From Plenodomus lindquistii (Eukaryota > Ascomycota > Dothideomycetes > Pleosporales > Leptosphaeriaceae): a DNA stretch of 64,000 nt. The DNA lies in NCBI GenBank assembly GCA_025504975.1, contig JANUWI010000001.1, positions 3,906,001 through 3,970,000 of the forward strand, read 5' to 3'. The notes under the pieces are model-generated. The model ran no database searches, was not told the origin of the DNA, and saw only the letters and a list, made by a program, of their open reading frames with translations. Position 1 is the first letter of the stretch, and every line of letters starts with the position of its first letter. Below are positions 32,188 to 45,014 of the stretch, one piece after another. The position numbers were made by a program, and so were the translations under genes.

Positions 32188-35027
32188 GTTCAACACTCGA
32201 GCGGATACACTTTCCCATTCCTTCTCCTCAGCGTTACCGCAGACCTACTCGCCCACGATGCTCGTTCCACAGCAAGACATGATTCTGCAAGACTCGGAGT
32301 TCTGATACCATAGCGTCGGATGATCATGCAGGGTCGCTGCTGTGCGCGTCGACATGTACAAGACGCAGCCAGTCAGTAACGATGATTGGACTGTGCACGA
32401 AACGGTTGTACAGTGATCCTCTCTGGAAAACTTTTCGATAGCGAGGGATCCGCCTTGTCATATCGGCGACTTGGGTCCTCGATGGTGCTGTAAGGCTGAG
32501 GAGTGGTGGCGGTACTGAGTGTAGTGTAGTGAGGTGAGAACAAGACTCGTCACCAACGCCAATACTGAGCCATTGCAGATCCACAACAGCGTCAACACAT
32601 ACATGTGTCACAGCGATCTCCCGGAAGATTATGTCAAACCACCCGAGGAATCTTGTCGCCAACCGTCCGAAGCAGTCATATGAACCCCGGGTCTATGCGG
32701 TACCACTACCCGATCCAGGCGATGTATCTGCACTCAAAGTCGAATCCAGCGAGGTGCAGCATCCCCCAGACACGTTTGTGGCACTCGTGGTGACGAATGG
32801 AATATTGGTGCGACGGCACGGGTAAAAGGTGAATACTAGAACGGGCATGGAGAGTTGGAAGCGGGACCTGGTGGTGGAAACGTGGAAACGTGGGACGGCA
32901 GATCTGCGCTGACACACTGCCAACGGGGGAGGTTGCACTGCAGGATGGGTGGTGCAATGGCGTATTTTTCAGCATTTACTGGCCAAGAGTTTTGAACACT
33001 ATTGGCACTGCGTCTGCCTCGCAGCGAAGGTTGGCTTACGCGACCTCGTTCAGAGACAGGCTACGATTGCATTGGAGAGACGGACCGTTGGTGGCAGTGC
33101 GCATTGGTGGTGCTGGGTAAGCCTGCACATGTCAGTAGTTAGCAGAGCCAAGACAAGGGTGTTGTGCCTTCGCGAGCACTGATACAAGCAGTGTACTGCA
33201 GTGTCACTGTCACGTCGATAGCCTGCATCTAACATGGTGATGGCTGTCTCGTGACTTGAACACCTTCCCTCAACATCCATGCCAAGCGCCCCAACGCCAG
33301 AGGGAAAACAGACTCTAGCGATGATTGCTTTCCCAACAACAAGGGGCGCGCACGTGTAGAAGCGCGCCAGTACCAGAAGCAACTTGGAAGTGGCTTGAAA
33401 TAGAATGTTGGTAGATCACTTGCTGCTTCGACTGCTAGTTCTACCAGGGCCTGTCCCGGTTGCTTGGTTGGATCACAGCGACTTGCCCAGACCCACAGGT
33501 TCTTGCCGTTCGACGAGTACGCATATCAACATTGTCAAGACATGTCATACTTGCCATTTATCTGGTTTCGATTTGGATGATCCTATTCAGTACTCCTGAT
33601 CGCCGTATTGACCAGGAAAGTGCTAAGCTATCGAGTGGGCTGCAATAGGACGATTAGGCTATCAGAGCCGAGAGTTTATTGCAGACAAAGCGAAAGCGGC
33701 GCGCAAGCCAATAGTACTCCGTAACCCAATGTGCGACACTTGCAAACGCCCATTCTGCGTTTAACAAAAACACTCGGGGCCAAGCTGGCCGGTTCATGAG
33801 ATCAACCATATAGCGGCGCATAAGCCCGAGGAGATGACGGTGACGGATGAGGTGAGAAAGAGAGAGCAGCATGTACTGTATAACGATTGGCAGCTAGCAG
33901 AGTATAACACCGAACTGGTGTCCGTTAGGTTTCTGAATGAAGATGGGAGGGTCGAGAATAGCAAATGTCATTCATCCTGGCATCAGTGACGGGCTTGTGT
34001 GAAGTATATGAGCGGCCTGTATCGATGAGGTGGTGGCGGCGGAGATGGTCTTGTTTCTGGGGTAAAGTTCTGGCCTGTGATATGAAGCGCGGAATGTACA
34101 TGGTGGCTACGGTCCTTTTGTACAAAGCTTGACTCGAGCACCGACGATGGCAGGCGTAAGCCAGGTTGTCATATACCCGTCGCGGCAAATGCTGAGTGAG
34201 ATGGGGAAGGGAAAGCACGGGGTAAGCCTGGTGCAAGCAAGGGAGGCACGGAGGGGTGGTTGGCAGCGAAGCAAACAAAGGCGATCTCTGCACATGAGCT
34301 GCAAAGGCCAAATCTGCCTGACGGAGAGCGCTGAAACGGGAGTACATGAACGATGCTCCTGGCCAATTAATTGTGTCGCGAGTCGGTGGCCGTGTTTCGT
34401 GGGGCGTGTCGATGGGGGCCAGATTGGGAGTGGTCAAACTTGGGGCTGCGCCGCCTGAAACACTGAAGGGTCGTTTAGTAGCTGACGGGCAGGCATCCGC
34501 TGGTGGGTAGGTGATTGGGCCGCGGCAGAGTATTGGCAATGGGACGCAACGCGCTGCAAGCACGCGAGCAGCCAGTCACGGCTGGTGTTGTACGCAGCTG
34601 AGGGTGAAGGGGTGAAGGCACTCAAGGGCTAGAGGGATGACAATGGGTGACGATGGTGGTGTGGTCGTGGTGCTGACAGATCCCCCCACCACGACGACGC
34701 TGGCCATGTTTTGCACAGTGCTCGGGCGTGCATCGCATTTGGATGCAACTGTTGCTACAGCTAGTCTATGCACATGGGAGCGGGCGATGGATTTGCAGGC
34801 CGTGGATGCGAAACAGCCATGGGTCTCGTGGCGTCTGCGCTGGAGCAGCGGGCAGGCTTGGAGTGGGCTTTCTGCTCGCCCTAGTCGGCTCCAACGCCAG
34901 CGCGCGCGCCATGGATGGCCGGCGTGGCGGAACAGGCACGGTAGAGGCCTGGCGTCTGGCTGGGGATTCGCATGCCAGCCGCTGCATCGCGCGCTCCACT
35001 GTCCACTGGTCCATCCACACAGCCTGG

Positions 35028-35092
35028 GCCTGACCCTGACCCTGACCCTGCTGCTGCTGCTGCTGCTGCTGCTACTGCTGTTGCTGCTACTG
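35028..35092. repeat. CCTGAC hexamer run joined to a CTG run
   Basis: About three and a half CCTGAC units followed by about ten CTG units, with two imperfect units near the end. Confidence 0.85.
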
Positions 35093-35345
35093 CCGCCGCC
35101 CTGTCGCCCTAGCCCTGTGCAAACTCACTCTCTGCCTCTGCGCCGTCCGTGCCTGCCATTTTTATCCCCTCCGCACCCGCGCCGGAAGGCACCACTGACA
35201 GTGACTACCGCCTGCCAGCTTCGTTTTGCATCGCGTCGTCTGTGCCTCGTCTGCACCAGCACTGCTCCGACTCTCTTTCCTACTCTACCGAGTCTCCTCT
35301 ATTCTATTCTATTCTCTATTCATTCCCACCCCATCCTCCGACCAG

Positions 35346-35412
35346 ACTCCCTCCCTCCCTCCCTCCCTCCCTCCCCTCTCCACTCCACTCTCCACTCTCC
35401 ACTCTCTCTACC
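35346..35412. repeat. CCCT / CTCCA pyrimidine tract
   Basis: About seven CCCT units and then repeated CTCCACT-type units, upstream of the start codon at 35615. Such CT tracts are common in fungal promoters and 5' UTRs. Confidence 0.8.
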
Positions 35413-35614
35413 GTAGTTAGTCCCGCGCCGCGCATTGCACAGCTGCCCCCCGCCTGGCACGCTGCGACGCCCGTGTTGCACCAGCCTCTAATCTGCCCTG
35501 GCTGCGCCCATCCTTCGACGCCTAGTGTAGCGGACTTCATACAAGACCCTGCCACGCTCCTGCACTCAATCTGCCCCTCCCATCCAACAGCCTCCGACAC
35601 ACCGCACCGCGACC

Positions 35615-37097
35615 ATGTCCACCGTTGTCGCCAATCCCCCGGTCCCGGCCCAACATGCGGCACCACCGTCGGCCGACGGCGTGGGCTCGTCGAGGACATA
35701 TGCACCCATTGCGCCCTCGACTTCCTCTCCCCACGCCGTGACGCCCACCTCTCGCGCCTCTAAACTTCCCTTCGACAATGCTTCACCTACCTCCTCCAGT
35801 GATGGCACCCAGTTTAGAGCCGAGGGCAAGCGCTCACCTCTTTCGTACGTCGTTTAGTCTTTCTTCACGCTCGTCGTCGTTTGGCCGAGCTCCTTCTGCC
35901 ACTTCTCCCACCTCTACTACCTCTTTTACCTCCTCCATGTCCCCTCCCACTCGAAGCTACTCTAACCGTCCCTCGTCCCGCAGGTCTCGTGGCCCCAACC
36001 CCAAGATCATTGTCAAGAAGGAGCCTGCCTCGCCAGACATGCCTGCCACCACTCGACACCGCCCGCAACGCCTGAACCTATCCAACCACAACATCGTCCA
36101 TTCCTCGGGCGCCCTTACCGCTCGCCCATCAGGCCCAGGTAGTGGTCATGTCCAAGACATGGGCCTGGCCTGCCTTTCACCCGGCTTCCACACCCAAGAC
36201 CCTACCATGCGTGAGCAACTTCAGAGGAGCTTGGATGTCAGGGAGCGTCAAAGGCAGATCATCGAGGCTCGCCAGAAGCACGGCAAGGGAGGCCCTGCCG
36301 ATGCGGAGGAGTCGAGGAACACTGAGATTGGCGCCTTCGGCAGAACCATCAAGACGCCGCAGACGTCGCGCCGAAAGGGCCCACCCCCGGGGCTCACCAT
36401 TGCTCCTCCTGCTCACCAACAGTTTGCCAGCGACCGTGTCATCCAGTCGGCACCCATCAACCAGACCTTCACCGGCCTACGCAGCAACCCTACCCCATCG
36501 CGGCAGGTAGCCAATGCTCCATCGAATCTTGGACAAACTTCACACATTCACCATGTACATGCACAGCAAACCAACAACCGGCTCCCACCCATCTCGGATG
36601 TCTTCCCAGAACCACTTGGAACTGCACGAAACCACTACCACAACAGCAGCCCCAGTCACTCTTCCCACTCCAATGTGCAGCCACCCATGCCTTCGCCCGG
36701 GTTTCCGCCGCCACAGTTTCAGCAGCCCATGCCAACGTCAAGACCACGAGAGTACAAGTCGGCTGAAGAGGCTGTCCAATCGCTGTCTGGTGGTCGTGAG
36801 GACCTTTTGCCTCGCCTGGTTCACTACGGTGGCCACCAGCCTCCCACACCTCCTTCGCCAATGCCGAAGCAAGGTCAGTCATCAGCCTACTCACACCCTG
36901 AGCTGCACCGCAGTGGAAGCACACGAAGACGTGGTCGTGATGAGTACGAGATGGACAACGGCACACCGCCGCTCGGCCGTCAGCAACCACGTGCAGGTCC
37001 CTTTGGAGCCGGACGAGACTCGCCAGAGACACAACTCAAGAAGAAGGAAGAATTCATTGGGCTATGCGCAAGAGCATGGGACTTGTTCCATTCGTAA
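35615..37097 (+). CDS. Fungal protein of unknown function, largely disordered
   Basis: Exons 35615-35844 and 35984-37097 join in phase (139-nt intron, GTACGT donor, CTCTAAC branch, CGCAG acceptor) to 447 residues. I do not recognise a characterised family. The first 80 residues are Ser/Pro/Thr-rich, followed by a basic patch (P-K-I-I-V-K-K-E-P). A more ordered stretch reads L-N-L-S-N-H-N-I-V-H and then M-G-L-A-C-L-S-P-G-F-H-T, leading into a helix rich in R/Q/E (about 165-200). A Pro/His/Ser-rich middle ends in a short helix (E-E-F-I-G-L-C-A-R-A-W-D-L-F) at the extreme C-terminus. The ordered islands look conserved-protein-like and could bind partners. The splice removes a low-complexity Ser run that would otherwise read through. 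A nuclear regulatory role is possible but only a guess. Confidence 0.8.
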
Positions 37098-40000
37098 CAT
37101 TGAGCTTCGGCTACTTCGTCTCGCCATCATTCGACATTCCATCTCATTTAGCGGCGCAGTTCTACTTCTGCTTTTGTTCCCATTGGACAACACTTTCGCT
37201 CGACTCTCTTCGTTTCATACTGTTTCGACTTTATTGGCCTCCGAGCGCCGCGTATTACTACCCCTTCGACCCGCCTGAGCGTACTCTATATACCACATAC
37301 GTTTTGCAAAAGCGCCGGCACCTTAATTGGACACGCAAGGATATATCTTCCGCATTTCGTTACATATCAGTCACTCGACTTGCTTCATCATGTTTAACCT
37401 TCTACTTTCGACTCGATTCCGTTGAGGGGGCGGACGGGGCTTTTTGGATGCTGTTACGTAGCAGATACGTGGCAGTGGACATTTTGAAACACATCATGTA
37501 TCATGACCATGTTTACTTTATCTTCTACTACTACTACGATCCTAGGGGGGGCGTTTGGAGCGGCACTGTACTGCTGCGCCAATTCTTTATGTTTGCGGTT
37601 CTTGTTTTGTCATTTTCCGGTACGCAAGTGGAGGATGATACCTTTTGGGCGGGATTAGCGGTGAATTGGCTGAAGGGCCGAGTGGAGTTTTGGTCTGGCC
37701 TGGTCTGGTGTGAATCCGGCCCGGTGGATGACTGTTTCGGGAAGAGCAACACATTTGAGATCTGCAGCGCAGTCCAATGGAGATTGGTCTCGGCAATATT
37801 CCAAAATCACTGCAGAAATTCAAACATGCTCAAATCTCTACTTTAAAATTTTTTTTTTGTCTACAATTGCATTGTGCTATGAACGTAGATTTGATTCCGC
37901 AGCTCTTCATTGCGACCCAGACAGTCACACATCACATTACGCAATTTGGATCGTCGCTAATGGGCAATATCCCATCGATCTACATACCCCCAATGATTGC
38001 GCGTTGGCTGAATATCGTCATCCACCAAGATTGATGACCTACTGTACCCTTTTCCGCCCGCCGCCGTCCTCGTCATCCCCATCGGCCGCCCCTTCGGTCC
38101 CTGTACACAGGTAACTGCAGATCCTGTAGATCCGACCGTTTGCGTGTAACCATGAGTCTCAGGTCCCTCATCTCGCATATCCTTCCTATGTACCTTTCCC
38201 GTCTGACAAATGACCTCTCTTGTCCCGCGGGCCGCATTGAATCTCACCCATGTGATGTGTTGGTCGCCGATCATTTACAGTACCCAAAATAAGATAAGAT
38301 ATTGAAGCAAGTGGCTAGAGTAGAGTAGGTAGGGCTGAACTTCGGGCGAAAATCACCCAGAGTCAGACCAGTAAACAAATTTACAGGGAGAAATTGAGAA
38401 GAACGAGTAATGCGTTGTAAATGAGTAGAGTACAAAGTCCATGTGACTCGTTAGCATACTAGTCTATTCAGCGTCGAGCGATGTGGTGGTCTGCCATTCA
38501 AATTCGAATTCGGATAAATCCATAAACATCGGCAAATGAGCCATCACAAAAAAAAAACACAGAAAAGAGTCATACATTTGCCAAAAACAAAATAGATCGA
38601 CAGTAGGGATAAAACATGAAACGTGAAACAATGGGTGCTCACTTGCTTGGATCTTTGATGAAACGCAGGCGCAGGAGGGACCGTGGCACGCTAATTAGTC
38701 AGGGAGCTAGTAGTAGCCGCGCAACGCAATTAGCACTAGTACTAGTACGGTGTTTTGTTTTGGATGTTTTGGTTGCGTGACGTGTGCTGTGCTGTTGCTG
38801 TCATGGGTACCGTGTTAATCGCGATTGAATGAGTGAAATGCTTAATTACGTTGCGTTGCGTGCGCGGAGTCAGTCAGGCGGACGGGAAGGAATGAATGCA
38901 TGGGATGCGTGGGCGGGCGGCTTGAGATTGATTGAGGAGGTGTGGCGTGTACATATAGCGGTTTTTTTGTGGGTGTGGGCTTGTGAGCGGGCGGTAGTTT
39001 GGTTGGTTTATTAGGTATACCGATAACCATTGTATGTATGCTGGGATTAAGGTTGCTGTGGGAATTTTGTGAAGGTTTACTTGCTGGGGGCGGAGAGGAT
39101 GTCCGGAATTAGTGTGTTTTTGTATGTGCATACCCGCGTTGAAGGGTGAGATGGATGCAATAGCGTGATGTGGTGTGGAGATTGAGGGTTGATGGTTGAG
39201 GAAATGAGGAAATGGCAGAAAAGTTGTCGGACTTCCTGTTTTGTCTCGCGACCTTTGCGTTGTTTGTCAATGCATCGGAGATTGAGGGTTCGTGAGGATT
39301 ATGCGAACGAGATCTTCCAGTGGGATGTTTGCATGGGTTGAATTCTTTACTTTGGTTTGGGTGGCTTGATGATGACTTGAGATGATTGTAGCCATCCTTG
39401 TTGTTGTGAGCGTGACACCAAATTGGACATGTCATTCGTCGAAATGGCATGAAACTGAATGATTCCCTCATATGTGTAGAGGATGCCCAAGGCCCCAAGT
39501 AACTACCTCATCCTACTTCCCCCGGTAGGATAAACTAAATCCACAACACCGGTCGCTACACCAACCTCGCTTCCATCAACCTACGACGCCACAACGCACC
39601 CCAACTTCATCAATCTCCATCACCCATTCCCAGCCAGACTGCCGATCTTCCCGGAGGGTCCAGCAGAACCGAGTCATGCGGTTAAAACAATCCCAACGTC
39701 CCGCTGCGGGAACGGGCTCGCTTGTAAACGGAATCGGGCTTCGCTATGTCGAGTTGCCGCTTTGGGACTGTATATCCGACCGTCGACGCACAGTAGTGGG
39801 TTGGTGGATTTTCTTAGCTGCGGAGGAGTTTGTCCGTAGGATGAGGCCGAGGACGCATGTGATGGTGACGGAGGTTTGTATACATACAACTGCGCAAGTC
39901 TAGATGTCGGAGCGGAGCACACACATGGGTGGGGTGGGTATGGATGGGTGGTTGGGAAATCGGTGAATGAGTCTTGTAGCGCAGAGTGTGGTACTATTGG

Positions 40001-40171
40001 CAGGACGCCGCGGTGCAAAGAGTCGATACCGAGGACATGATTTCCATGCTTGGGAATGGATACAATGTGCAAGAAATTTCGGTCATTGATAGCGGCTTGT
40101 CAGAATTCGTTGTGATATGTTTCATGGTGAACTCTCGTTCGTACGCTTGGAACAGACTCCAAGGTCATCTC
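37098..40171. other. 3-kb stretch between convergent genes, no supported gene
   Basis: It holds the 3' UTRs of the two flanking genes and AT-rich spacer, with T-runs at about 37847-37858 and an A-run at about 38548-38557. The plus-strand ORF at 37064-37846 starts inside the upstream gene and has no domain. Nothing else is supportable. Confidence 0.45.
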
Positions 40172-41784
40172 TCATTGCATACACAATTCTCCCACATTAA
40201 AACGGTGGGTCCTTACCGGTAGTTCGACGACCGGGCGGAGTGAAAAAAGAGCACGTCCTGTGGACTTCCACCGCGGTACATAGTAATTCTCCCTGGTTGC
40301 ACCCTTCGACTCCTGCCAGAAACGATTCATGGTTTCCACATCCAGCTCTGGAACAGGTCGCTTAGTTCGGCGGTCACGATTGTTTTCCATGAGCTGCGCA
40401 ACGATGAAGAAGTACAGGTGCTCATTCTCGGATTCCCTGGCAAGATGCAATACTTTGATGCCCCAGCCCTTCTTCTTTGCAAGTGGGAAGCTTGCGGCCA
40501 GCATTTTGTATATGTCCGAACGGCCTTGTCTGGCTGCCGATTCGAGGAGTTCCTTCTGGTCTAAATGTGGCCCTTTCGAGCACTTATCAACAATTCCCCG
40601 TTCCAACAACAGATGCACGATCTTCTCGCTACCTGCAAGAACTGAGGAACGAAAGATATTTCCCCACTCTCCCATTTTGATTCCTTTCTTGGAGACTGCC
40701 AGACGATCCAAGACGCTCTCGAATACGTCGAGCCGCTGAGGAGTTTCCTGCGCCGCAATCGTGAGCATATGTCCCAATGAAGATCCACCGTTCCATCGAT
40801 CGCGTAGCTTGTATAGCCACAAGGCAAAGTCGGCTTGCTGACTCTTGGTGACGCCCTGAGCGCTGCTCACCCATACATGGTTTACCATAGCTTTTGGAGG
40901 ACGTCGACCCTCACAGAATCCTAAAACGAACTTTATCATTTCACGGCTCCCTGACCTGATTGCCCCATGCAGGGCCTGTTGTAGCACATTGGCGGGTATA
41001 GAGTTATAGCACGTAAATGCCCTCTCCAGTATGTCCCTGTGGCCGTATGCAGCTGCTAGCGCTATCACGCTAGGCCATGTCTCTGTCCGATCGGATCCAT
41101 GTTGCAAGATGGCATCGCCTTGAGGCCCTTCAAGAATAGTATCGACAACGCTGGAGCAGTCATTCATCAAAGCTGCTTGCAAGAGAAGTATCGCTGCATC
41201 CAGAGGCATGTCTGCAACTGTATCGGTGAGGAGGCTCTCTCTTGTTTGTAATGGAAACAGATGCATGTGTCGCGGAGCCCAAACTGCGTCGCATGGAGAA
41301 CACAATGCGTGAACGTATTCTCGCAAGACTGATAGTCGCTTGTCTCCGGCCAATCTACACAGACTTGTTGCTACAATGTATATCTGACGATAGTCGTTGT
41401 AGTAATGCACACAGCGAGCTTTATGACATTGGTTTTCCGGGCTGTATTCGAGGGGCGTTTTGTCAGGGTGACCTTTGCGCAGCATAACTTGGTAAGTCCT
41501 GTAGTCCTGGAGGAACAGCTTGCCGACTTGGCTTCCGCCATAGCTGTACAAGTAACCCCTCTGGTTCAAGTATTCCTCCAACGCCCTTGACCCATAGATG
41601 ATCGGCAACACCTCTCGCGAGAAGAACTCTGGGCACATGTCAGTACATCGCCTTCAGATTGTAGACACAAACACAACGTACTGCAAACAAGGCGCAGGCG
41701 AAGAGCGCGCCTGACAGTTCTGGTTTCAACAGCATAGCCCAAAACTTGGATCAGAATTTCTAAAGGGAGCTCGACAAATCCCAT
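40172..41784 (-). CDS. F-box-like protein with ankyrin-type repeats
   Basis: Exons (minus) 41682-41784 and 40172-41628 (53-nt intron, GTACGT donor, CCCAG acceptor) give 519 residues. The N-terminus V-E-L-P-L-E-I-L-I-Q-V-L followed by R-R-A-L-R-L-R-L-V-C-K-F-F-S-R-E-V-L matches the short F-box-like head found on many pleosporalean ankyrin proteins. The body consists of helical pairs of divergent ankyrin type, for example S-V-I-A-L-A-A-A-Y-G-H-R-D-I-L-E, G-S-E-K-I-V-H-L-L-L-E-R-G and L-L-E-S-A-A-R-Q-G-R-S-D-I-Y. The reading frame is intact. It is the last gene before the AT-rich block, with its start only about 170 bp away, a setting where fungal genes tend to be species-specific. A role in protein turnover is inferred from the F-box-like head alone. 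Confidence 0.78.
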
Positions 41785-41956
41785 ATCTAAGGTGTTGAAT
41801 GTGAACACAGAGGTGCGGGCTGGAGTGATAAGGTGCAGGTCAGAGCAGGCAGCAACAACTATGACGCTAACTTCTTAGGGCGCCTTGTCTAGCAGGATGC
41901 AGGCCATATGACCATAGGTGCGCCGAGACATAGCATGCCAAGACCGCTAGCCAGAT

Positions 41957-42012
41957 TAAGGTAAATCAATTTAGAATTAAATAAGAATTAATTTAAAATT
42001 AATTTACCTTTT
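41957..42012. repeat. Imperfect inverted repeat at the edge of the AT-rich block
   Basis: The left arm starts AAGGTAAATCAATTTAG and the right arm ends TTAAAATTAATTTACCTTT. The arms are each about 22-25 bp around a short AT spacer, so the sequence could fold as a hairpin exactly where composition changes. Confidence 0.65.
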
Positions 42013-42270
42013 ACTTTCTATTTCTACTATATACCTTTAATAAAATCTAGAGTTAAAAGTAAAGTTTAAAGTTAATTAAAGTAAAAGTATATTAGTTAGA
42101 GAAGTTAGAAGTTAAAAGTAAAGGTTAGAAATAGAGATAAAGTAAAAATAGTAGATATATATAAAAAGTATAGCTATAAATTAATTTAGAAATAATTCTA
42201 TAATAATTTTATTAAAAAAAAACTTTTTATAGTAATATAGTAGGTATAATTATATATAAGTATTAATATA

Positions 42271-44105
42271 TTCTACTAGTTAACCTAATAATCTAGTAAA
42301 TCTAATAGTTTTCTTTAGTATTATAAATACTAAATTTTTAATTATTATTATTATTACTATTAATATCTAACTCTACTACTATAAAGTTTATATCTAATTT
42401 AGAAATACTTTCTAAACTTTTCTAGTATATATAAACGTTATATCTAATTTTTTTATAATTACTATAATATTAGATATCTAATTAAATAGGTGTTTAACTA
42501 CTATTACTATATATATATTTTAATAGAGTAAATACTATAGTTAAAGCTATAGCAGCCTATAATCTATTACTATATTTAAAAGTACTTTTATATTAAATTT
42601 ACTTTTTTTTATACTTTTTTTTTTATTATTTTTACTAATTACTTTTTAACTTTATAAATATAAGCTTAAAAAAAAGCGTTTTAGTATAGTATTAGTTTAG
42701 CTTTTTTAATAAACTATAAAAAGCTAGTTTATATAGTAATAAATAACTAAATAAAAAACTTATATATAAATTTTAACTAAAATCTAAATTTATAAATATT
42801 ATTTAGAGTTTTAGATTACTATAAATTTACTAGTAAAAAGAGTTAAAGTAAAGTATATATCTAGAAATTAATATAATCTAGTACTACCTATATATTAGTA
42901 AAAACTAGCTCTAATACTTTAAAAACTTTTTAGTAGTTATTAATTATAAATATATTAAAAAATATATTTTTAAAAGCTAAAAAAAAGCTTTTTTTATTAA
43001 TATAGAAAATGTGTTAGTATACTAAGTTTTACACGCGCTAGAAGTACTTACGCTTTAATAGTAAGAAATATACTATAGTAAATAGCTAAAAAATATAGAA
43101 TAAATAAATAAATATATAAAGTATTAGAATTTTATTTTCTATATAGTAGTTTTTAAACTTTTAGTTAAAGTAGCTTTTATAGCTATTTAAAATTAGTAAC
43201 TAGTATACCTTTATTTTTTATATTTTTATATATATATTAAAATACTTTAACTACTTTAGTTTAAACGCGTTATTTATTTAGCTATTTTTAGAGACTAATA
43301 GTTTCTAATTATAAAAAATACTAGCTTTTTTATACTATATAAAAATATATATATATTCTTTATAAATAATAAAAAATAAAGTTATATTCTCTAATGTATA
43401 TATACTCTAAATAATAGTAACCTATATATAATTATTTAACTAAATAAAGTCTAGCTAATTATATTTTTTAAAGCCTATAATAATTTTTATAGATTTATTT
43501 ATACCTATCTAGAAGCTAGTTTTATTAAAGTTATAGATATTATTAATCTAAATACTATACTTAGCTTTTATTTTATCTATAAATTTAAACTACGCGCTAA
43601 TAATTATAAAATTTTTCTATTTTATTTTTTATTTATTTTTTATTTAGTTAAAAGCTATTTTAAATTTATTTAAACGCGTTATAAAGTATTTAGCCTAGTA
43701 TTTATCTACTAGTATTTTATTATATACTTTTAATATTTTATTAGCTATATTTTCTACTTTATATAGCTAGAGCGTAAACTTTTATAAATTAAAATTAAAA
43801 ATATATTAGATAATTATCTATTTTTTAGTAGTAGTAAATTTCTAGATACTAAATTACATTTAAAAGTATAGTAGAATTTTTTTAATCTATTTAAAAAGTT
43901 TATTATAACTAACGCTAAAAATAGTAGCAGCGTGTTAGTAGCTCTAAAATTAGCTAGCTTTAAAAGCTATATAGATAAATTTAAATTAATTTTTATTTTA
44001 AATTAATATTATATTATATTATAAAGGTATTTAAAAAAAAGTATAGTATTTATAATACTAAAAAAAACTATTAGGTTTACTAGATTATTAGGTTAACTAG
44101 TAGAA
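42271..44105 (-). mobile_element. Element A: Fot1/pogo-type DNA transposon, 1,835 bp, RIP-mutated
   Basis: Terminal inverted repeats start TTCTACTAGTTAACCTAATA and extend about 55-60 bp (42271-42330 and 44046-44105). The element is flanked on both sides by TA, the target duplication of the Tc1/mariner superfamily. The interior is the reverse complement of element B, including the transposase remnant, so A lies on the minus strand. It is exactly the same length as B. No frame is open. Its size and TIR type resemble fungal Fot1-like elements. Confidence 0.85.
42900..43300 (-). pseudogene. Transposase remnant in element A
   Basis: On the minus strand this is the counterpart of the 46430-46760 segment of element B, with the same fossil DDE-type transposase motifs. 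It is interrupted by many TAA/TAG codons. Confidence 0.7.
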
Positions 44106-44764
44106 TACATTAAAGTATTTTAAATTAGTAATTTATATTTAATAAGTTTTTAACTAGATAACTATATTTACTATAGTAACTTTATTTTATATATATAACT
44201 AAATACTTATTTATTATATACTAAACTAAAAGTTTCTAATTTTATTTATCTACGTGTTCTATATATATAAACTAATAATAGTATATTTTAATTATATTAC
44301 TTAGATTTTGCTTTTTCTAGTTATAAACTATATACTATACTAGTACTATATCTATTCTATACTTTATATACTAATATATAAGTTATAAATACTATTTATT
44401 AGTATTAAATTTATATATTATATTTGTACTAATATATATTACTTTATATTAATAATATTACTAGTATTCTATTTAGTCTAGCTATAAATTATATACTATA
44501 CTAGTATACTATTTTTTTTATATATTATTAAAACTACTATACTATTTATAGTTTTTTTTAAAATACTATTATATTATTAGTATATAGTAGTATTTTTTTT
44601 AAAATAGGCCTTTAATATATAGTATAATAGTAAAAGTATATAAAAGTTATATAAAGTTTTATATAAAGTAATTTTAAATAGCTTTTACTAACTAACTCTA
44701 TACTATTTTAGAGTAGCTAATAATACCTAGTAAATAAACTACTAAAAAAGTAAAGTATAACATA

Positions 44765-45014
44765 TTCTACTAGTAAACCTAATAACCTAGTAAATCTAAC
44801 AGAATTGCTTAGTAAACTTAATTTTTAGCTTTTAAAGCTATAACTTTAGCTAGACTAGGCCTATTTAGGCAATTTTTAATTTTTTAGAAAGCTCTACTAT
44901 AGGCCTTTCTAATAGTAGGCCTAGTCTAGCTAAAGTTATAGCTTTAAAAGCTAAAAATTAAGCTTACTAAGCAATTCTATTAGGTTTACTAGGTTATTAG
45001 GTTTACTAGTAGAA
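44765..45014. mobile_element. 250-bp MITE with long terminal inverted repeats
   Basis: The two arms are near-perfect inverted repeats of roughly 100 bp around a ~45-bp loop, flanked by TA on each side. The outer ~35 bp (TTCTACTAGTAAACCTAATA onward) match the ends of elements A and B, so the same transposase could have moved it. It keeps several CpA/TpG sites that A and B lack. Confidence 0.85.

Larger units (their letters stand above)
31087..35614. other. 4.5-kb stretch with no supported gene
   Basis: GC content is normal but no ORF on either strand shows a domain, consistent splicing or coding periodicity I can recognise. The longest candidates (about 33925-34563 minus and 34637-35416 plus) are low-complexity. 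The last 600 bp are C/T-rich and likely the 5' leader and promoter of the following gene. Non-coding RNA is possible but cannot be shown. Confidence 0.5.

Noticed and set aside
32000..32200. Minus-strand ORF beginning with Leu/Met runs
   Set aside because: Product of the TCA microsatellite.
33925..34563. 212-residue minus-strand ORF
   Set aside because: No domain, biased composition, and overlapping ORFs of similar quality on both strands.
34637..35416. 259-residue plus-strand ORF
   Set aside because: Its length comes from a CTG repeat and CT-rich tracts; no coding pattern.
37064..37846. 260-residue ORF after the unknown gene
   Set aside because: Starts inside the upstream gene in another frame and runs through a 3' UTR-like region.
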